Shown here one piece after another: positions 42,968-53,775 of a stretch of 64,000 nucleotides of DNA; positions within the stretch are counted from its first letter, which is position 1; each line of letters opens with the position of its first letter. The stretch lies in assembly GCF_003369575.1 (NCBI RefSeq), contig NZ_PIOC01000014.1:284776-348775 (forward strand), in the 5' to 3' direction. The DNA is from Oceanobacillus arenosus. GTDB taxonomy: Bacteria > Bacillota > Bacilli > Bacillales > Amphibacillaceae. The notes beneath the pieces were generated by a model, which was not told the DNA's origin, ran no database searches, and saw nothing but the letters and a program-made list of their open reading frames with translations. Made by a program: the position numbers and the translations under genes.

Positions 42968-45613
42968 TTAACCCTTTAATTCCACTAGTCTTGCTTTTAC
43001 TTTTGCTTGTTTATCAAGATAATCTTGTTCTTTTCGTTTTTCTTCATCAACAACGGTCTGTGGTGCCTTGCTAACAAAGCCTTGATTGCCAAGCTTCTTC
43101 TGAACACGATCCACTTCTTTTGTCCATTTCTCTAATTCTTTTTCCAAGCGTTCAATTTCTTTGTCAAAATCAATTAATCCTTCAAGTGGCAAGAATAATT
43201 CTGCACCTGTCACAACTGCTGACATTGCTTTTTCCGGAACATCAATTTTAGCAGCAATCGTTAATTCACTAGGATTACAGAAGCGTTCTAAGTACTCACG
43301 CTCTTGCTCTAGTTCCTTTACAACCGCATCATCCTGCGCTTGGATCAGTAAGCTAATTTGCTTCGACATTGGAGTATCTACTTCTGCGCGAATATTCCGT
43401 ACTGACTTGATAATTGCAACTAAACGTTTCATTTCCTTAGCAGCTGTATCATCATGAAATTCGCTACGCACTTCCGGCCATTTGGCAACTGTAATAGAAT
43501 CCCCTTGATGTGGCAATTGCTGCCAGATTTCTTCCGTAATAAATGGCATGTATGGATGTAGCATGCGCATCGTTTGATCAAGTACATGTGCTAGTACAGA
43601 GCGAGTTGTTTTCTTCTTCGCTTCATCATCGCCATATAACGGCAGTTTCGCCATTTCGATATACCAATCACATAACTCATCCCAAATAAAGTTATAAAGA
43701 TGACGACCAGCTTCACCAAATTCATATTTATCGGTATTTTTCGTTACATGTTCAATTGTTTCATTTAGTCTAGTCAAAATCCATTTATCTGCAAGTGACA
43801 ACTCACCAGTTAGATCAATGTCATCATACGTAAATCCTTCCATGTTCATCAGTGAGAAACGGGAAGCATTCCATACTTTATTAGCAAAATTCCATGTGGA
43901 TTCTACTTTTTCCCAATAGAAACGTAAATCCTGTCCTGGAGTTGATCCAGTCAGTAAGAAATAGCGAAGGGAATCTGCACCATATTTATCGATTACATCC
44001 ATTGGATCGACACCATTTCCAAGTGATTTACTCATCTTCCGACCTTGTTCATCACGAATCAGCCCATGAATTAGAACATCCTTGAACGGTCGTTCTCCAG
44101 TAAATTCTTTTGATTGGAAAATCATCCGAGCAACCCAGAAGAAGATAATGTCGTACCCAGTTACAAGTACATCGGTTGGGAAGTATCGTTTGAAATCTTC
44201 CGCTTCCGTATCAGGCCAACCCATTGTTGAAAACGGCCATAACGCAGAAGAGAACCATGTATCTAATACATCTTCATCCTGCTTCCAGTTTTCGATATCC
44301 TGTGGTGCAACTTTACCAACATATACTTCCCCAGTTTCTTTATGGTACCAAGCAGGAATTCGGTGTCCCCACCATAACTGACGAGAAATACACCAATCAC
44401 GGATATTCTCCATCCAGCCTAAATACGTATTTTCAAAGCGCTCAGGAACAAAGTTTACTTTGTTTTCGCTCTTCTGCAATTCAATTACTTCATCTGCGAG
44501 TGGCTGCATTTTCACAAACCATTGCGTTGATAGATAAGGTTCTACTACAGCACCGCTTCGTTCAGAATGTCCAACCTGATGGATTCTTTCCTCAATATTA
44601 AAGAGGACACCCATTTCCTGAAGATCTGCAACGATTTGTTTGCGGCACTCAAAACGGTCAAGTCCTTGGTATTTCCCTGCATTTTCATTCATTGACCCAT
44701 CTTCATTCATCACAAGGATTCGTTCCAGATTGTGACGATTTCCTACTTCGAAGTCGTTTGGATCATGTGCTGGTGTAATTTTAACCGCTCCTGAACCTAG
44801 TTCCATATCAACATATTCATCCGCAACAATTTGAATTTCTCGACCAACAATTGGTAAGATTACCGTTTTACCGATTAAATGCTGATAGCGCTCATCTTTC
44901 GGATGGACAGCAACCGCTGTGTCGCCGAGCATTGTTTCTGGACGAGTTGTTGCAATTTCAATTGTTTCTTCGCTATCCTTAATTGGATAGTTCATATGAT
45001 AAAACTTACCATGAACCTCTTCATAAATTACTTCAATATCTGAAAGTGCAGTTTGAGTTCGTGGATCCCAGTTAATAATGTATTCTCCGCGATAGATAAG
45101 CCCTTTTTCATAAAGCTTCACAAACACTTCCTTAACCGCTTCCGATAATCCTTCGTCAAGTGTAAAACGTTCACGAGAGTAATCAAGTCCAAGACCCATT
45201 TTTTCCCATTGCGAGCGAATGAAATCGGCATACTCTTCCTTCCATTCCCATGCAGTATCAAGGAATTTCTCGCGCCCTAATTCATAACGGTTCGTGCCCT
45301 GCTCTTTTAATTTTGCTTCTACTTTTGCCTGGGTCGCAATTCCCGCATGGTCCATTCCGGGCAACCATAGAACATCGTAGCCCTGCATTCGTTTCATCCG
45401 GGAAATCGTATCCTGCATCGTTGTATCCCATGCATGCCCTAAATGTAGTTTTCCTGTTACATTTGGCGGTGGAATAACGATCGAATACGGCTCTTTCTCT
45501 GGATCTCCAGTTGCTTCAAAATATTTACCCTCTAACCAAAATTGATAACGACCCTTTTCTACATCCTGTGGATTATATTTCGACGGAAGTGATGTTTTTT
45601 CATGCTCACTCAT
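42968..45613 (-). CDS. valS: Valine-tRNA ligase
   Basis: Class I synthetase for tRNA-Val with editing. HIGH motif in [15 protein letters not shown] (about 49-63), [10 protein letters not shown], and KMSKS in [16 protein letters not shown]. The CP1 editing domain ([18 protein letters not shown]), anticodon domain and the C-terminal arm coiled coil ([20 protein letters not shown]) are all present. It has 881 residues. Controlled by the T-box just upstream. The folC and comC genes that follow valS in B. subtilis are absent. Confidence 0.98.
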   Translation of the reverse strand: MSEHEKTSLPSKYNPQDVEKGRYQFWLEGKYFEATGDPEKEPYSIVIPPPNVTGKLHLGHAWDTTMQDTISRMKRMQGYDVLWLPGMDHAGIATQAKVEAKLKEQGTNRYELGREKFLDTAWEWKEEYADFIRSQWEKMGLGLDYSRERFTLDEGLSEAVKEVFVKLYEKGLIYRGEYIINWDPRTQTALSDIEVIYEEVHGKFYHMNYPIKDSEETIEIATTRPETMLGDTAVAVHPKDERYQHLIGKTVILPIVGREIQIVADEYVDMELGSGAVKITPAHDPNDFEVGNRHNLERILVMNEDGSMNENAGKYQGLDRFECRKQIVADLQEMGVLFNIEERIHQVGHSERSGAVVEPYLSTQWFVKMQPLADEVIELQKSENKVNFVPERFENTYLGWMENIRDWCISRQLWWGHRIPAWYHKETGEVYVGKVAPQDIENWKQDEDVLDTWFSSALWPFSTMGWPDTEAEDFKRYFPTDVLVTGYDIIFFWVARMIFQSKEFTGERPFKDVLIHGLIRDEQGRKMSKSLGNGVDPMDVIDKYGADSLRYFLLTGSTPGQDLRFYWEKVESTWNFANKVWNASRFSLMNMEGFTYDDIDLTGELSLADKWILTRLNETIEHVTKNTDKYEFGEAGRHLYNFIWDELCDWYIEMAKLPLYGDDEAKKKTTRSVLAHVLDQTMRMLHPYMPFITEEIWQQLPHQGDSITVAKWPEVRSEFHDDTAAKEMKRLVAIIKSVRNIRAEVDTPMSKQISLLIQAQDDAVVKELEQEREYLERFCNPSELTIAAKIDVPEKAMSAVVTGAELFLPLEGLIDFDKEIERLEKELEKWTKEVDRVQKKLGNQGFVSKAPQTVVDEEKRKEQDYLDKQAKVKARLVELKG

Positions 45614-45639
45614 TTTTTTGCCTCCTAATCTAATTAAAC

Positions 45640-45915
45640 CAAAAAACCCTTTTCATCCTAAAAATAAAGGACGAAAAGGGTTAGCTTCCGTGGTACCACC
45701 TTTGTTTACAAACCAAATAACGGTTCATACACTCAAATTATATAACGGCATATTCCCGGCATCTCCTACTGTTACTTCAAAGACGCTGCATTAAGGGCGA
45801 CCTTCCAATATAAATGATCCTAGGAAATTCTCAGCTAACATTTCCCTCTCTTTAGGCATTTATCTTGTACTCTTCCCTATCCTCGCATTTACGTATTAAA
45901 CTTGATGGTAATTTA
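45640..45915 (-). promoter_or_regulatory. T-box riboswitch leader of valS
   Basis: T-box sequence AAAGGTGGTACCACGG followed by the terminator AACCCTTTTCGTCCTTT paired with AGGATGAAAAGGGTT and a T-run (about 45640-45690). Upstream are AAAGAGAGGGAAATG and TTAGCTGAGAATTTCC of Stem I. GTC in GGAAGGTCGCCC is a plausible specifier codon for valine. Uncharged tRNA-Val would favour read-through into valS. Confidence 0.92.
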
Positions 45916-45921
45916 CTTCTC

Positions 45922-45950
45922 ATTTTATAGCTTCAAACAGCAATCGTCAA
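45922..45950 (-). promoter_or_regulatory. Sigma-A promoter of valS
   Basis: TTGACG (45945-45950) and TAAAAT (45922-45927), 17 bases apart, place the start at the head of the T-box leader near 45915. Confidence 0.75.
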
Positions 45951-46045
45951 CTATTATTATAGCTATTGCACAAAACCAGGCTATGTATACATATTATATT
46001 GTAAACAATAGAAAAATGATCAACCAATTCAAAGGAGGATGAAAA

Positions 46046-46234
46046 ATGGGGCGCTATTATCGATATAAACTGCCACCTTGGGCCAGGAGATGCATCTTTA
46101 TATTAGAAAGTATTACATTGCCAATCTTGATTTTTCAATTAATACGTACGATATTTTTCGTTACGACATTCGATTTAATCTTATTAGGCTTATTAATCGG
46201 CTTACTGATTGCATTTTATTTAGAATGGATTTAG
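46046..46234 (+). CDS. Small hypothetical membrane protein (62 aa)
   Basis: An ATG behind the strong site AAAGGAGGATG opens a 62-residue protein: basic start MGRYYRYKLPPWARRC, then two adjoining helices (about 17-38 and 42-60) with a short polar turn. It ends one base before the stop of ysxE on the other strand. I do not recognise a family. The ribosome site and the clean hydrophobic pattern argue that it is real. Confidence 0.6.
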   Translation: MGRYYRYKLPPWARRCIFILESITLPILIFQLIRTIFFVTTFDLILLGLLIGLLIAFYLEWI

Positions 46235-47239
46235 CTAGCTTTCAAGGTCCTCGAAGCTGATTGTTTCAAACTCTTTTGCAATATATGCCGACCATTTCAG
46301 ACCAAATATAAGCTTTCGATATTCCTTTTGCAGTGACTGGACTTGATGAACCATTGGATGCTTTGTCGTCTTATCATGATAACTGCGAACAAGTGTAATG
46401 TAATTCGTTGGGTCTAATAAATAAATAATAAGTAATTGATGTTCCGACATGTTTAACGGATTAATTCCATTATATGTTGGAAACAATTCGATTATCTTTT
46501 CACCTGGTCCATCATAACTACCTACCTCCGATTGGAAAAGGGTAACCAAATCATTTACCGCATTATCATATGCAGCCCGCTCCCAATTAATAATAAAAGA
46601 ACTCGGTAGATGTGATTGATTTAAATTACGGTGGCAAAGTGACGTATTCCAGAGAAGTTCTGCATCATCTGACTGAATAAATTGATCAATCCGCTTATTT
46701 GATTCATTCAAAGCATACTCTAGATTACGATACTGCGTGCAAACCTGCAATTCAAATGGCGACATGTATCTGCTTTTTTCAAATTCTACTACCATTTCAA
46801 GCAAGTTTTCCTTTACCTTCAAACAATACGTTTGGTAGTTCAAAAAATTATTCTTAAGATTTTCCTTTGAAATGGACTGTGTCTGTTTGGTTTTTTCATG
46901 GATGGTTGCAAGATTAATAAATACATTTTCCAACCATTGCTTTGTCATCGCTTGGTTGGATGCATCAATCCAAGGGGATAAATAATAATAGACTTCATTC
47001 AATTCCATAAATAAATTCCCATCGATCGTTAAATAAACAGGTACAATCCCAGTTAAATGTTGGATGTTTGCTTGTTTATAGACAAATTCCCATTGTGAAA
47101 TCGTTTGGACGGTTAAGGAACTCTTCTTTAATGCATAGGTATGTTTACCGTCACTTATTCGATATAATTGAGGTGTTACTTCTTCAATTTCTTCTGGATA
47201 AATACCATATGCATGCAGCACCCTTTTTACCGTATCCAT
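46235..47239 (-). CDS. ysxE: Spore coat kinase-like protein YsxE (CotS family)
   Basis: A 334-residue protein of the CotS/YutH aminoglycoside-phosphotransferase-like fold. The lobes are visible in RISDGKHTYALKKSSLTVQT (N-lobe lysine) and LCHRNLNQSHLPSSFIINWE (catalytic-loop region, with HRNLNQSH in place of HGDxxxxN). That divergent loop suggests it may lack kinase activity. It follows spoVID, as in B. subtilis, where YsxE is a coat protein. Confidence 0.87.
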   Translation of the reverse strand: MDTVKRVLHAYGIYPEEIEEVTPQLYRISDGKHTYALKKSSLTVQTISQWEFVYKQANIQHLTGIVPVYLTIDGNLFMELNEVYYYLSPWIDASNQAMTKQWLENVFINLATIHEKTKQTQSISKENLKNNFLNYQTYCLKVKENLLEMVVEFEKSRYMSPFELQVCTQYRNLEYALNESNKRIDQFIQSDDAELLWNTSLCHRNLNQSHLPSSFIINWERAAYDNAVNDLVTLFQSEVGSYDGPGEKIIELFPTYNGINPLNMSEHQLLIIYLLDPTNYITLVRSYHDKTTKHPMVHQVQSLQKEYRKLIFGLKWSAYIAKEFETISFEDLES

Positions 47240-47305
47240 TTTTTCACCGCCATTTTAAAATAGATGCTACCCCTTGAACGTTTAGTCAAGGGGTAGTTTA
47301 AAGTA

Positions 47306-48505
47306 TTATTTTTTCTCTGCAGGAATATACAGTAATTGTCCTTCTGATACATCAAAATCATCATCTAATTGGTTTTGCTTGATTAATTGGATGGCACTGA
47401 CATGAAATCGTTCAGCAATTGTGTCAATCGTATCTTCCTTTTGTACGATGCAAAGTCGCATTTTTATAAATTTATCTTCCTCAGAATTACGAAATACATC
47501 CGATAAATAACTAACATCCTCTACTTCTCTATCCTCTTCTTTTTCTACTTCTTTTTTCACTTCTTTTTTCACTTCTTGAATCACTTCTCTATCACTATCC
47601 ACATACGTTTCTTCTTCCACTTCAACTTCAAACCAATCATCATCGTCCAGATCGTCATCATCGACGACTTCCTCTTGTACCTCGTCAACTATCTTATTGA
47701 AAAATTCAGCAAATGATTGTGATTTAATTTTTACTCTCCCAGCTTCATTTTCTTCTACCTCTTCTGTATCAGATATGATCGGTACTTGCTCTTGATCGAA
47801 ATGATCCGCTTCGTCAGTTACATCCAGCTCCTGCTTTTCCTTAATTTCAAATTCAAATGTATCTTCTTCTCTAGCTGCTGGTTCAAATTCCACTTCAACT
47901 TCTAGTTCCAATTCCTCTTGTTCCTGCTCTACTTGTTTCCGTGCTTCTAGTCTTACCTCTTCTTGTTTTAACTCTTCAAGTTCCAGCCTTTCTTGTTTTA
48001 GCTCTTCACGTTCCAGCCTTTCTTGTTTTAACTTTTCTTCCTTTAATTGTGGATGATTGACCTCGCGATCGATACCGTGGATTGCAATCGTGGAATAAAG
48101 CTTTAACTGACTTTCCTCCGGTATTTCATAATCAAACGCTTCAATACTAACGGATACATCATTCAAATCTGTAACACGATACGTCGGTACAGATATTTCA
48201 ATTGGAAAATGATGCGTAAATTCAGCTATATCGTCATCAACATTTATTACTTTTTCAATATAACGTTTGGCATGTAAATCAACAAAATCTATTAGTGAAT
48301 CTGTTTGCTCGTCATCTTCCGGTACGACCCTAACATATTCCCCGCGTAGTTCAATAACCCCTTTTATCGAAATATATTCCGTATAGGCTTGAATCGAAAT
48401 TTCAGGATCTAAAGCAATTCCTCTAAGTTCCGCAACTTCCTGCCCTTTTTCAAAAAACAAGGACTCATTAAGTTCAAAAGTAAAGACTGATGAATCGGTA
48501 GTCAA
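47306..48505 (-). CDS. spoVID: Stage VI sporulation protein D (coat encasement)
   Basis: Needed for the coat to wrap the forespore; it binds SpoIVA and SafA. The N-terminal SpoVID domain (1 to about 135: FTFELNESLFFEKGQEVAEL) leads into an extremely charged middle with Glu/Lys/Leu repeats (about 150-215, units like LKQERLE) and a second set (VKKEVKKEVEKE, about 320-335). A C-terminal LysM domain (about 350-397, RLCIVQKEDTIDTIAERF) follows. It has 399 residues, shorter than the B. subtilis protein (575), mostly from the linker. Confidence 0.88.
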   Translation of the reverse strand: MTTDSSVFTFELNESLFFEKGQEVAELRGIALDPEISIQAYTEYISIKGVIELRGEYVRVVPEDDEQTDSLIDFVDLHAKRYIEKVINVDDDIAEFTHHFPIEISVPTYRVTDLNDVSVSIEAFDYEIPEESQLKLYSTIAIHGIDREVNHPQLKEEKLKQERLEREELKQERLELEELKQEEVRLEARKQVEQEQEELELEVEVEFEPAAREEDTFEFEIKEKQELDVTDEADHFDQEQVPIISDTEEVEENEAGRVKIKSQSFAEFFNKIVDEVQEEVVDDDDLDDDDWFEVEVEEETYVDSDREVIQEVKKEVKKEVEKEEDREVEDVSYLSDVFRNSEEDKFIKMRLCIVQKEDTIDTIAERFHVSAIQLIKQNQLDDDFDVSEGQLLYIPAEKK

Positions 48506-48619
48506 CTGATTTCCTCCCTTCCGGCATACAACTAGCTAATATGCTCGATATGTCTTAATTATCTATATGAAGCAAATTTTTCAGATATGCGTAGAAAACT
48601 GAGGTTTGTCAATTACTCT

Positions 48620-48757
48620 CAGGCCAGTCGCTCCAGAAATACACTTTGCTTTCCACGGGGAGCTGGTGAGCCTACTCGCGCTGTCGCGCCTCGTAGTCTC
48701 ACCTAAGCTCTTCTTCCCGTAGGAGTATTCGTGTATTCCTTCCGCTGGGGATGGAGT
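48620..48757. repeat. Intergenic repeat, family R1, copy H
   Basis: Block between hemL and spoVID with CTCCAGAAATACACTTTGCT, TTCCACGGGGAGCTGGTGAG, then CTCGTAGTCTCACCTAAGC and CCCGTAGGAGTATTCGTGTA. The two halves are partly complementary, so the RNA could fold into a long hairpin. It matches the right half of copy F. No ORF. The rest of this 426-base gap shows only the terminator at its end. Confidence 0.6.
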
Positions 48758-48891
48758 AAAAATCTAAAGATACAGTTACGCTATTTCTAGTAATTATCGA
48801 CATTGAATTTATTAAAGAAATGGACACTCTGGCAAAACGCTGACATTCAAGTTCCAAAAACATAGTTGAATTTATTTCGCACTAAAACATT

Positions 48892-48926
48892 GAAAAGAGG
48901 TATTCCTTTTAAGAATACCTCTTTTC
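48892..48926 (-). terminator. Terminator at the end of the hem operon
   Basis: AAAGAGGTATTC pairs with GAATACCTCTTT, followed by TTC, just past the hemL stop. Confidence 0.85.
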
Positions 48927-48931
48927 TTAAT

Positions 48932-50221
48932 TTATTTTTCTATTTTACTAAATGCGGTTCGTACTGCCGCGATGGTTCTCTCTATATCTTCATCGGTATG
49001 TGCAGTCGATAGGAACAACCCTTCAAACTGTGAAGGTGGTAAAAATACCCCTTCTTCAATCATTGCACGATAATATTGTGAAAAATAGTCAAGATTAGCA
49101 GATTTAGCTGTTTCAAAGTTTATGACTTTTTCGTTTGTAAAGAATACACCAACCATGGAGCCCGCTCGGTTTACATGCAGTGGGATATCATAATCCGCTG
49201 CAGCCTGTTCGAAGCCAGCAACTAATTTATCTACTTTTTGATTAATTGATTCATAGGCTGCTTCATCAAGTGCTGCCAACGTTTCATACCCAGCAGTCAT
49301 TGCTAAAGGATTTCCAGATAATGTACCTGCTTGATAGATCGTTCCTGCTGGTGCAATGTTCTCCATAATTTCACGTTTTCCACCAAATGCACCTACTGGT
49401 AGACCTCCTCCGATTACTTTCCCAAGGCAAGTTAAATCTGGTGCTACACCATAGTGTCCTTGTGCAGAATAATAGCCAACACGGAAGCCTGTCATTACTT
49501 CATCAAAGATAAGTAATGTTCCGTGGTCTTCTGTTATTTTCCGTAATTCCTGCAAGAAGTTATCCTGTGGCGGGATGACACCCATATTTCCACAAACAGG
49601 CTCAGCGATAACGGCAGCAATCTCCTTGCCATATTTTTCAAATGCAATTCGAACACTCTCTGGATCATTGTATGGAACTGTTATTGTGTTTTGCGCGATT
49701 GATTTAGGAACACCAGGGCTGTCAGGTAAACCAAGCGTAGCAACTCCAGAACCGGCTTTAATTAATAATGAGTCACCATGACCATGATAGCTTCCTTCGA
49801 ATTTTAAAATAAGATCTCTGCCAGTATATCCTCTTGCAAGTCGAATAGCACTCATCGTTGCTTCTGTTCCTGAGTTGACCATCCGGACCATTTCAATGGA
49901 TGGGACACGCTCAATCACAAGCTTTGCAAGTTGATTTTCCAACAATGTTCCTGCACCAAAGCTTGTCCCTTTTTCAATGACTTCTTTTAATTTTGTAACC
50001 ACACGATCATCTGCATGACCGATAATAAGTGGTCCCCAGCTTAATACATAATCGATATATTCATTGCCATCGATGTCTGTAATCTTTGAACCCTTGCCAG
50101 ATGCCATAAAAACCGGCGACATACCGACTGATTTAAAAGCACGTACTGGTGAGTTAACCCCACCAGGCATTAAATCTACCGCTTCTTTATATGCATCAAC
50201 TGAATGATTAAATTGTTTCAT
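48932..50221 (-). CDS. hemL: Glutamate-1-semialdehyde 2,1-aminomutase
   Basis: PLP enzyme giving 5-aminolevulinate from glutamate semialdehyde, the C5 pathway. The PLP lysine is K268 in [29 protein letters not shown] near the start and the [13 protein letters not shown] region are diagnostic. It has 429 residues. Last gene of hemAXCDBL. Confidence 0.97.
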   Translation of the reverse strand: MKQFNHSVDAYKEAVDLMPGGVNSPVRAFKSVGMSPVFMASGKGSKITDIDGNEYIDYVLSWGPLIIGHADDRVVTKLKEVIEKGTSFGAGTLLENQLAKLVIERVPSIEMVRMVNSGTEATMSAIRLARGYTGRDLILKFEGSYHGHGDSLLIKAGSGVATLGLPDSPGVPKSIAQNTITVPYNDPESVRIAFEKYGKEIAAVIAEPVCGNMGVIPPQDNFLQELRKITEDHGTLLIFDEVMTGFRVGYYSAQGHYGVAPDLTCLGKVIGGGLPVGAFGGKREIMENIAPAGTIYQAGTLSGNPLAMTAGYETLAALDEAAYESINQKVDKLVAGFEQAAADYDIPLHVNRAGSMVGVFFTNEKVINFETAKSANLDYFSQYYRAMIEEGVFLPPSQFEGLFLSTAHTDEDIERTIAAVRTAFSKIEK

Positions 50222-50239
50222 CTTTATCCACCTCTAGTC

Positions 50240-51226
50240 CTATTGTTCTTCTCTTAACCATTTTGCGACATCCTTCGCAAAGTAAGTTAAGATAATATCC
50301 GCGCCAGCACGTTTCATCGACGTTAACATTTCCATTACGATTGCCCTTTCGTCGATCCAACCATTTTGCGCTGCTGCTTTAACCATGGAATATTCACCAC
50401 TCACATTATATGCAACAACTGGAACATTACAATTATTTCGTACATCACGAACAATGTCGAGATAGGATAGTGCTGGTTTAACCATGATGAAATCAGCACC
50501 CTCTTCAATATCTGATTCCGCTTCACGAAGGGCATCTAAACGGTTTGCAGGGTCCATTTGATATGTCTTGCGGTCCCCGAATTGTGGTGCACTATCTGCC
50601 GCATCACGGAATGGACCATAAAATGCAGAAGAATATTTCACTGCATAAGACATGATTGGAATATTTGTAAATCCTGCTTCATCAAGGGCCGCACGAATAT
50701 ATACAACAAAACCATCCATCATATTCGACGGTGCAATAATATCCGCACCAGCTTTTGCTTGAGATACTGCTGTTTTTGCTAGAATTTCTAATGACTCATC
50801 ATTCGCGACATCATGATCGTGAATGACGCCACAGTGGCCATGTGACGTATATTCGCAAAGGCATGTATCCGCGACGATCAATAAATCAGGAAGTGCTTCT
50901 TTTACTAATCTTGTTGCCGATTGAATAATCCCATCATCGATAAATGCTCCAGTACCGATCTCATCCTTCGCCGTGATAACACCGAAGAACATGATTGCTT
51001 TAATACCAAGCGCATATACCTCACGCACTTCATCGAGTAATAAATCTAAAGATAATTGATAAACTCCAGACATGGAAGGGATCTCATTTTTTACCTTCTC
51101 CCCTTCAATTACAAACATAGGATAAATGAAGTCATCCGTACGCAAATGATTTTCTCGTACTAATGATCGCATTGCATTGGAGGATCTTAATCGTCTGTGT
51201 CGTTTAAATGTTATTTCTTTTGTCAT
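50240..51226 (-). CDS. hemB: Porphobilinogen synthase (ALA dehydratase)
   Basis: Condenses two 5-aminolevulinates into porphobilinogen. Schiff-base lysines K197 ([16 protein letters not shown]) and K250 ([13 protein letters not shown]). Three zinc-site cysteines C122, C124 and C132 in [15 protein letters not shown] mark the zinc-dependent form. I start at the ATG at 51226, eight bases after GAAGGAG, for 328 residues; an ATG two codons earlier is too close to that site. It lies between hemD and hemL. Confidence 0.97.
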   Translation of the reverse strand: MTKEITFKRHRRLRSSNAMRSLVRENHLRTDDFIYPMFVIEGEKVKNEIPSMSGVYQLSLDLLLDEVREVYALGIKAIMFFGVITAKDEIGTGAFIDDGIIQSATRLVKEALPDLLIVADTCLCEYTSHGHCGVIHDHDVANDESLEILAKTAVSQAKAGADIIAPSNMMDGFVVYIRAALDEAGFTNIPIMSYAVKYSSAFYGPFRDAADSAPQFGDRKTYQMDPANRLDALREAESDIEEGADFIMVKPALSYLDIVRDVRNNCNVPVVAYNVSGEYSMVKAAAQNGWIDERAIVMEMLTSMKRAGADIILTYFAKDVAKWLREEQ

Positions 51227-51240
51227 GTTCATTACTCCTT

Positions 51241-52002
51241 CTAATTCTCGGCAAGATATTGGCACATTGCTGTAATCATGCCATCAATTGTAAATTGTTC
51301 AGCTGTTAAAATATCAGTAAAACCGAGTTCAACTGCTCGCTTTTCCGTTGTCGTACCAATACAAACACATTTTTGCTTCATGCTTTCCGTAGCCATTTCC
51401 TGAAATGCCTCAACACAGGATGGACTTGTAAAGGTGATAAAATCATAATCATTATCCAATAAAAGCCGGTTTAATGCTCCCTTACTTTCCGCATTAAAGA
51501 CCGTTTCATACGCTTCTATCGTGGCAAATAAAACACCATGCCTTAACAACTCCGTTGGCAGTGTTGGTAGCGAGCGATTCCCGCGAACGAGAAGAATAGC
51601 ATGCAGCGTACCTACTGCAGTTAAAAATTCATCCGCCATCGTTTCTGCATTGTAGACGGTTGGAAGAAAATCTGCTGTAAAGCCGTATGTGTTTAATACA
51701 TCTTCCGTTTTATGACCAACGACTGCAAACTTTTTCGTATGCAGCTTCTCGAAATCCACTTTATAGTGAGATGCTAATGTAAAAAAGGCTTTAACACCAT
51801 TTGCACTCGTGAAGAAAATCCATTCAAAGTCTGCAATACGATTTATCAGTTCCACATTTTTTGGGTTTTGTTTAACCGAAATTTTCAACAGCGGGATTTC
51901 AATCGGGATGCCACCATATTGCAAAATCTTTTCTGTAAATAAATTCGCTTGTGTCGCTTCTCTCGTGACCACGATTTTCTTATTTTGAAGAGAGAACGTC
52001 AT
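51241..52002 (-). CDS. hemD: Uroporphyrinogen-III synthase
   Basis: Closes hydroxymethylbilane with D-ring inversion. The family is poorly conserved; here it is supported by [41 protein letters not shown] and [16 protein letters not shown], 253 residues, and by position between hemC and hemB. The start shares one base with the hemC stop. Confidence 0.9.
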   Translation of the reverse strand: MTFSLQNKKIVVTREATQANLFTEKILQYGGIPIEIPLLKISVKQNPKNVELINRIADFEWIFFTSANGVKAFFTLASHYKVDFEKLHTKKFAVVGHKTEDVLNTYGFTADFLPTVYNAETMADEFLTAVGTLHAILLVRGNRSLPTLPTELLRHGVLFATIEAYETVFNAESKGALNRLLLDNDYDFITFTSPSCVEAFQEMATESMKQKCVCIGTTTEKRAVELGFTDILTAEQFTIDGMITAMCQYLAEN

Positions 52003-52931
52003 TATTGATCAAGCCCTAATTTCACTTCTTCAACAATCTTCTTCGCACCTTTGGCTATTAATTTCGTTGCCGCTTGTTCACCGATTGCTTCCGCATCTGT
52101 ACCACGAACAACTTCCTTCAAAATTGTTTTCCCATCAGGTGTACCAACCAATGCCGTTAGGACGATTTCATCCTTCTCCAAATATGCGTAACCACCGATT
52201 GGCACCTGACAGCCACCATCTAGTAATCGTAGGAATGTTCTTTCTGCTGTTACGGTCTTTGTTGTCCAATCATCATTTATTTTTGCCAAAATCGTTCGTA
52301 TTTCCATATCATCTTCTCGGCATTCAATAGCGAGCGCACCTTGTCCAACCGCTGGAACGACTAAATCTGGCTCTAAATATTCGGTAATTAATTCCTCACT
52401 TAACCCTACACGCTTTAACCCTGAAACTGCAAGAATAATGGCGTCATAGTCTTCTTCTTGTAATTTGCGTATTCTTGTTTCGATGTTGCCACGGATCCAT
52501 TTAATTGTGATATCGGGTCTATCCGCAAGCAGCTGTGCTGCGCGCCTTAAACTGCTTGTTCCAATAATCGCACCTGCTGGAAGATCTTTAAATAGACGAT
52601 TTCCCTTCGCAATATAAGCATCCCTATGATCTTCTCGAACGGGAATGGAGCTAATCACCAGACCTTCCGGAAGTTCAGACGGCATATCCTTCATACTATG
52701 TACAGCGAAATCGATGGTTTTATCGTACATCGCCTGTTCGATTTCTTTTACAAACAAGCCTTTTCCACCAACTTTTGAAAGGGTAACATCAAGAATTTTA
52801 TCCCCTTTTGTTACGATTTTTTTTACTTCAAATTCATTTTCTACGCCTGCTTGCTTCAATTGGTCAATTACCCAATTGGTTTGTGTCACTGCTAAATTAC
52901 TTTGTCTTGAACCGACGATAACTTTTCGCAA
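52002..52931 (-). CDS. hemC: Hydroxymethylbilane synthase (porphobilinogen deaminase)
   Basis: Polymerises four porphobilinogens. The dipyrromethane cofactor cysteine is C241 in [12 protein letters not shown]. Also [26 protein letters not shown] and [11 protein letters not shown]. It has 309 residues. It starts at a TTG with AGGAGGAAATAG upstream. Confidence 0.97.
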   Translation of the reverse strand: MRKVIVGSRQSNLAVTQTNWVIDQLKQAGVENEFEVKKIVTKGDKILDVTLSKVGGKGLFVKEIEQAMYDKTIDFAVHSMKDMPSELPEGLVISSIPVREDHRDAYIAKGNRLFKDLPAGAIIGTSSLRRAAQLLADRPDITIKWIRGNIETRIRKLQEEDYDAIILAVSGLKRVGLSEELITEYLEPDLVVPAVGQGALAIECREDDMEIRTILAKINDDWTTKTVTAERTFLRLLDGGCQVPIGGYAYLEKDEIVLTALVGTPDGKTILKEVVRGTDAEAIGEQAATKLIAKGAKKIVEEVKLGLDQ

Positions 52932-52942
52932 ACTATTTCCTC

Positions 52943-53761
52943 CTAGAAATGAAAATTAGATAAGGTGCTAAATAAAAAGAAATTGATGATTAGCACGAAA
53001 AATGCAGATGTATGATAAAGCGATAGAAACTTACCGCGATACCCTTTTACCATTCGTAATAAAAGGTAGATGATATAGACTACTAACACTAGTATAGAGC
53101 CGATCGTCTTCATGTCAATCCAATAGAATGTTGTAGATGATATATATGCCCAAACAATACCAAGAATTATCGCAAGCAATAGAAGCGGGACACCAATCGT
53201 TACCATAATAAAAGCAGATGTATCCAATTGATGCAAATCACCAAAGCGCCACATCCATTTTAAACCTTTCTTCGCTTTTAGAAAATGATATTGAATCAAA
53301 TACATGAAGGAAAACAGAAAACCTATCGTGAAAAAGCCATACGAAACAATGGCCAATGTAATGTGTGCCGCAAGTAGTTCATCTGCAAATGGCCTTTCAA
53401 TAAACGTTGAATGGACAGGACCATTAGCTGAAAAGCTGAGCAGCAAAATGAAAAAGCCAAAGACATTAATAAAAAACACGATAAAATTAACCGGGAATAA
53501 TCGATTGATTATTAATGAGAATGTGATTAGTACCCAAGAATAAAAGAATAGGCTGTCAAGAAAGCTTGTCACAGGAAAGCTATGAGCAATAAACAATTGG
53601 TAAATCAAAAAAAGGCTCTGCATAGCCCAAACGATACCAAGCAACCAGAAGGCAAGTTTATTTGCTTTCTGGTTGTTAAGAATGAAATCTATAAAATAGC
53701 CGATGACACTTAACGCATAAATGATAAGAATGATTTCAAAGTATTCTTTAGTCTCCACCAT
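52943..53761 (-). CDS. hemX: HemX membrane protein (CcsA/ResC-like fold)
   Basis: Eight-helix membrane protein of the cytochrome-c-assembly family. B. subtilis HemX negatively affects the HemA level. The conserved block is [20 protein letters not shown] with a later His-containing segment ([16 protein letters not shown]). It has 272 residues. Second gene of the hem operon, 14 bases after hemA. Confidence 0.9.
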   Translation of the reverse strand: MVETKEYFEIILIIYALSVIGYFIDFILNNQKANKLAFWLLGIVWAMQSLFLIYQLFIAHSFPVTSFLDSLFFYSWVLITFSLIINRLFPVNFIVFFINVFGFFILLLSFSANGPVHSTFIERPFADELLAAHITLAIVSYGFFTIGFLFSFMYLIQYHFLKAKKGLKWMWRFGDLHQLDTSAFIMVTIGVPLLLLAIILGIVWAYISSTTFYWIDMKTIGSILVLVVYIIYLLLRMVKGYRGKFLSLYHTSAFFVLIINFFLFSTLSNFHF

Positions 53762-53775
53762 ATACTATTCCTTCC

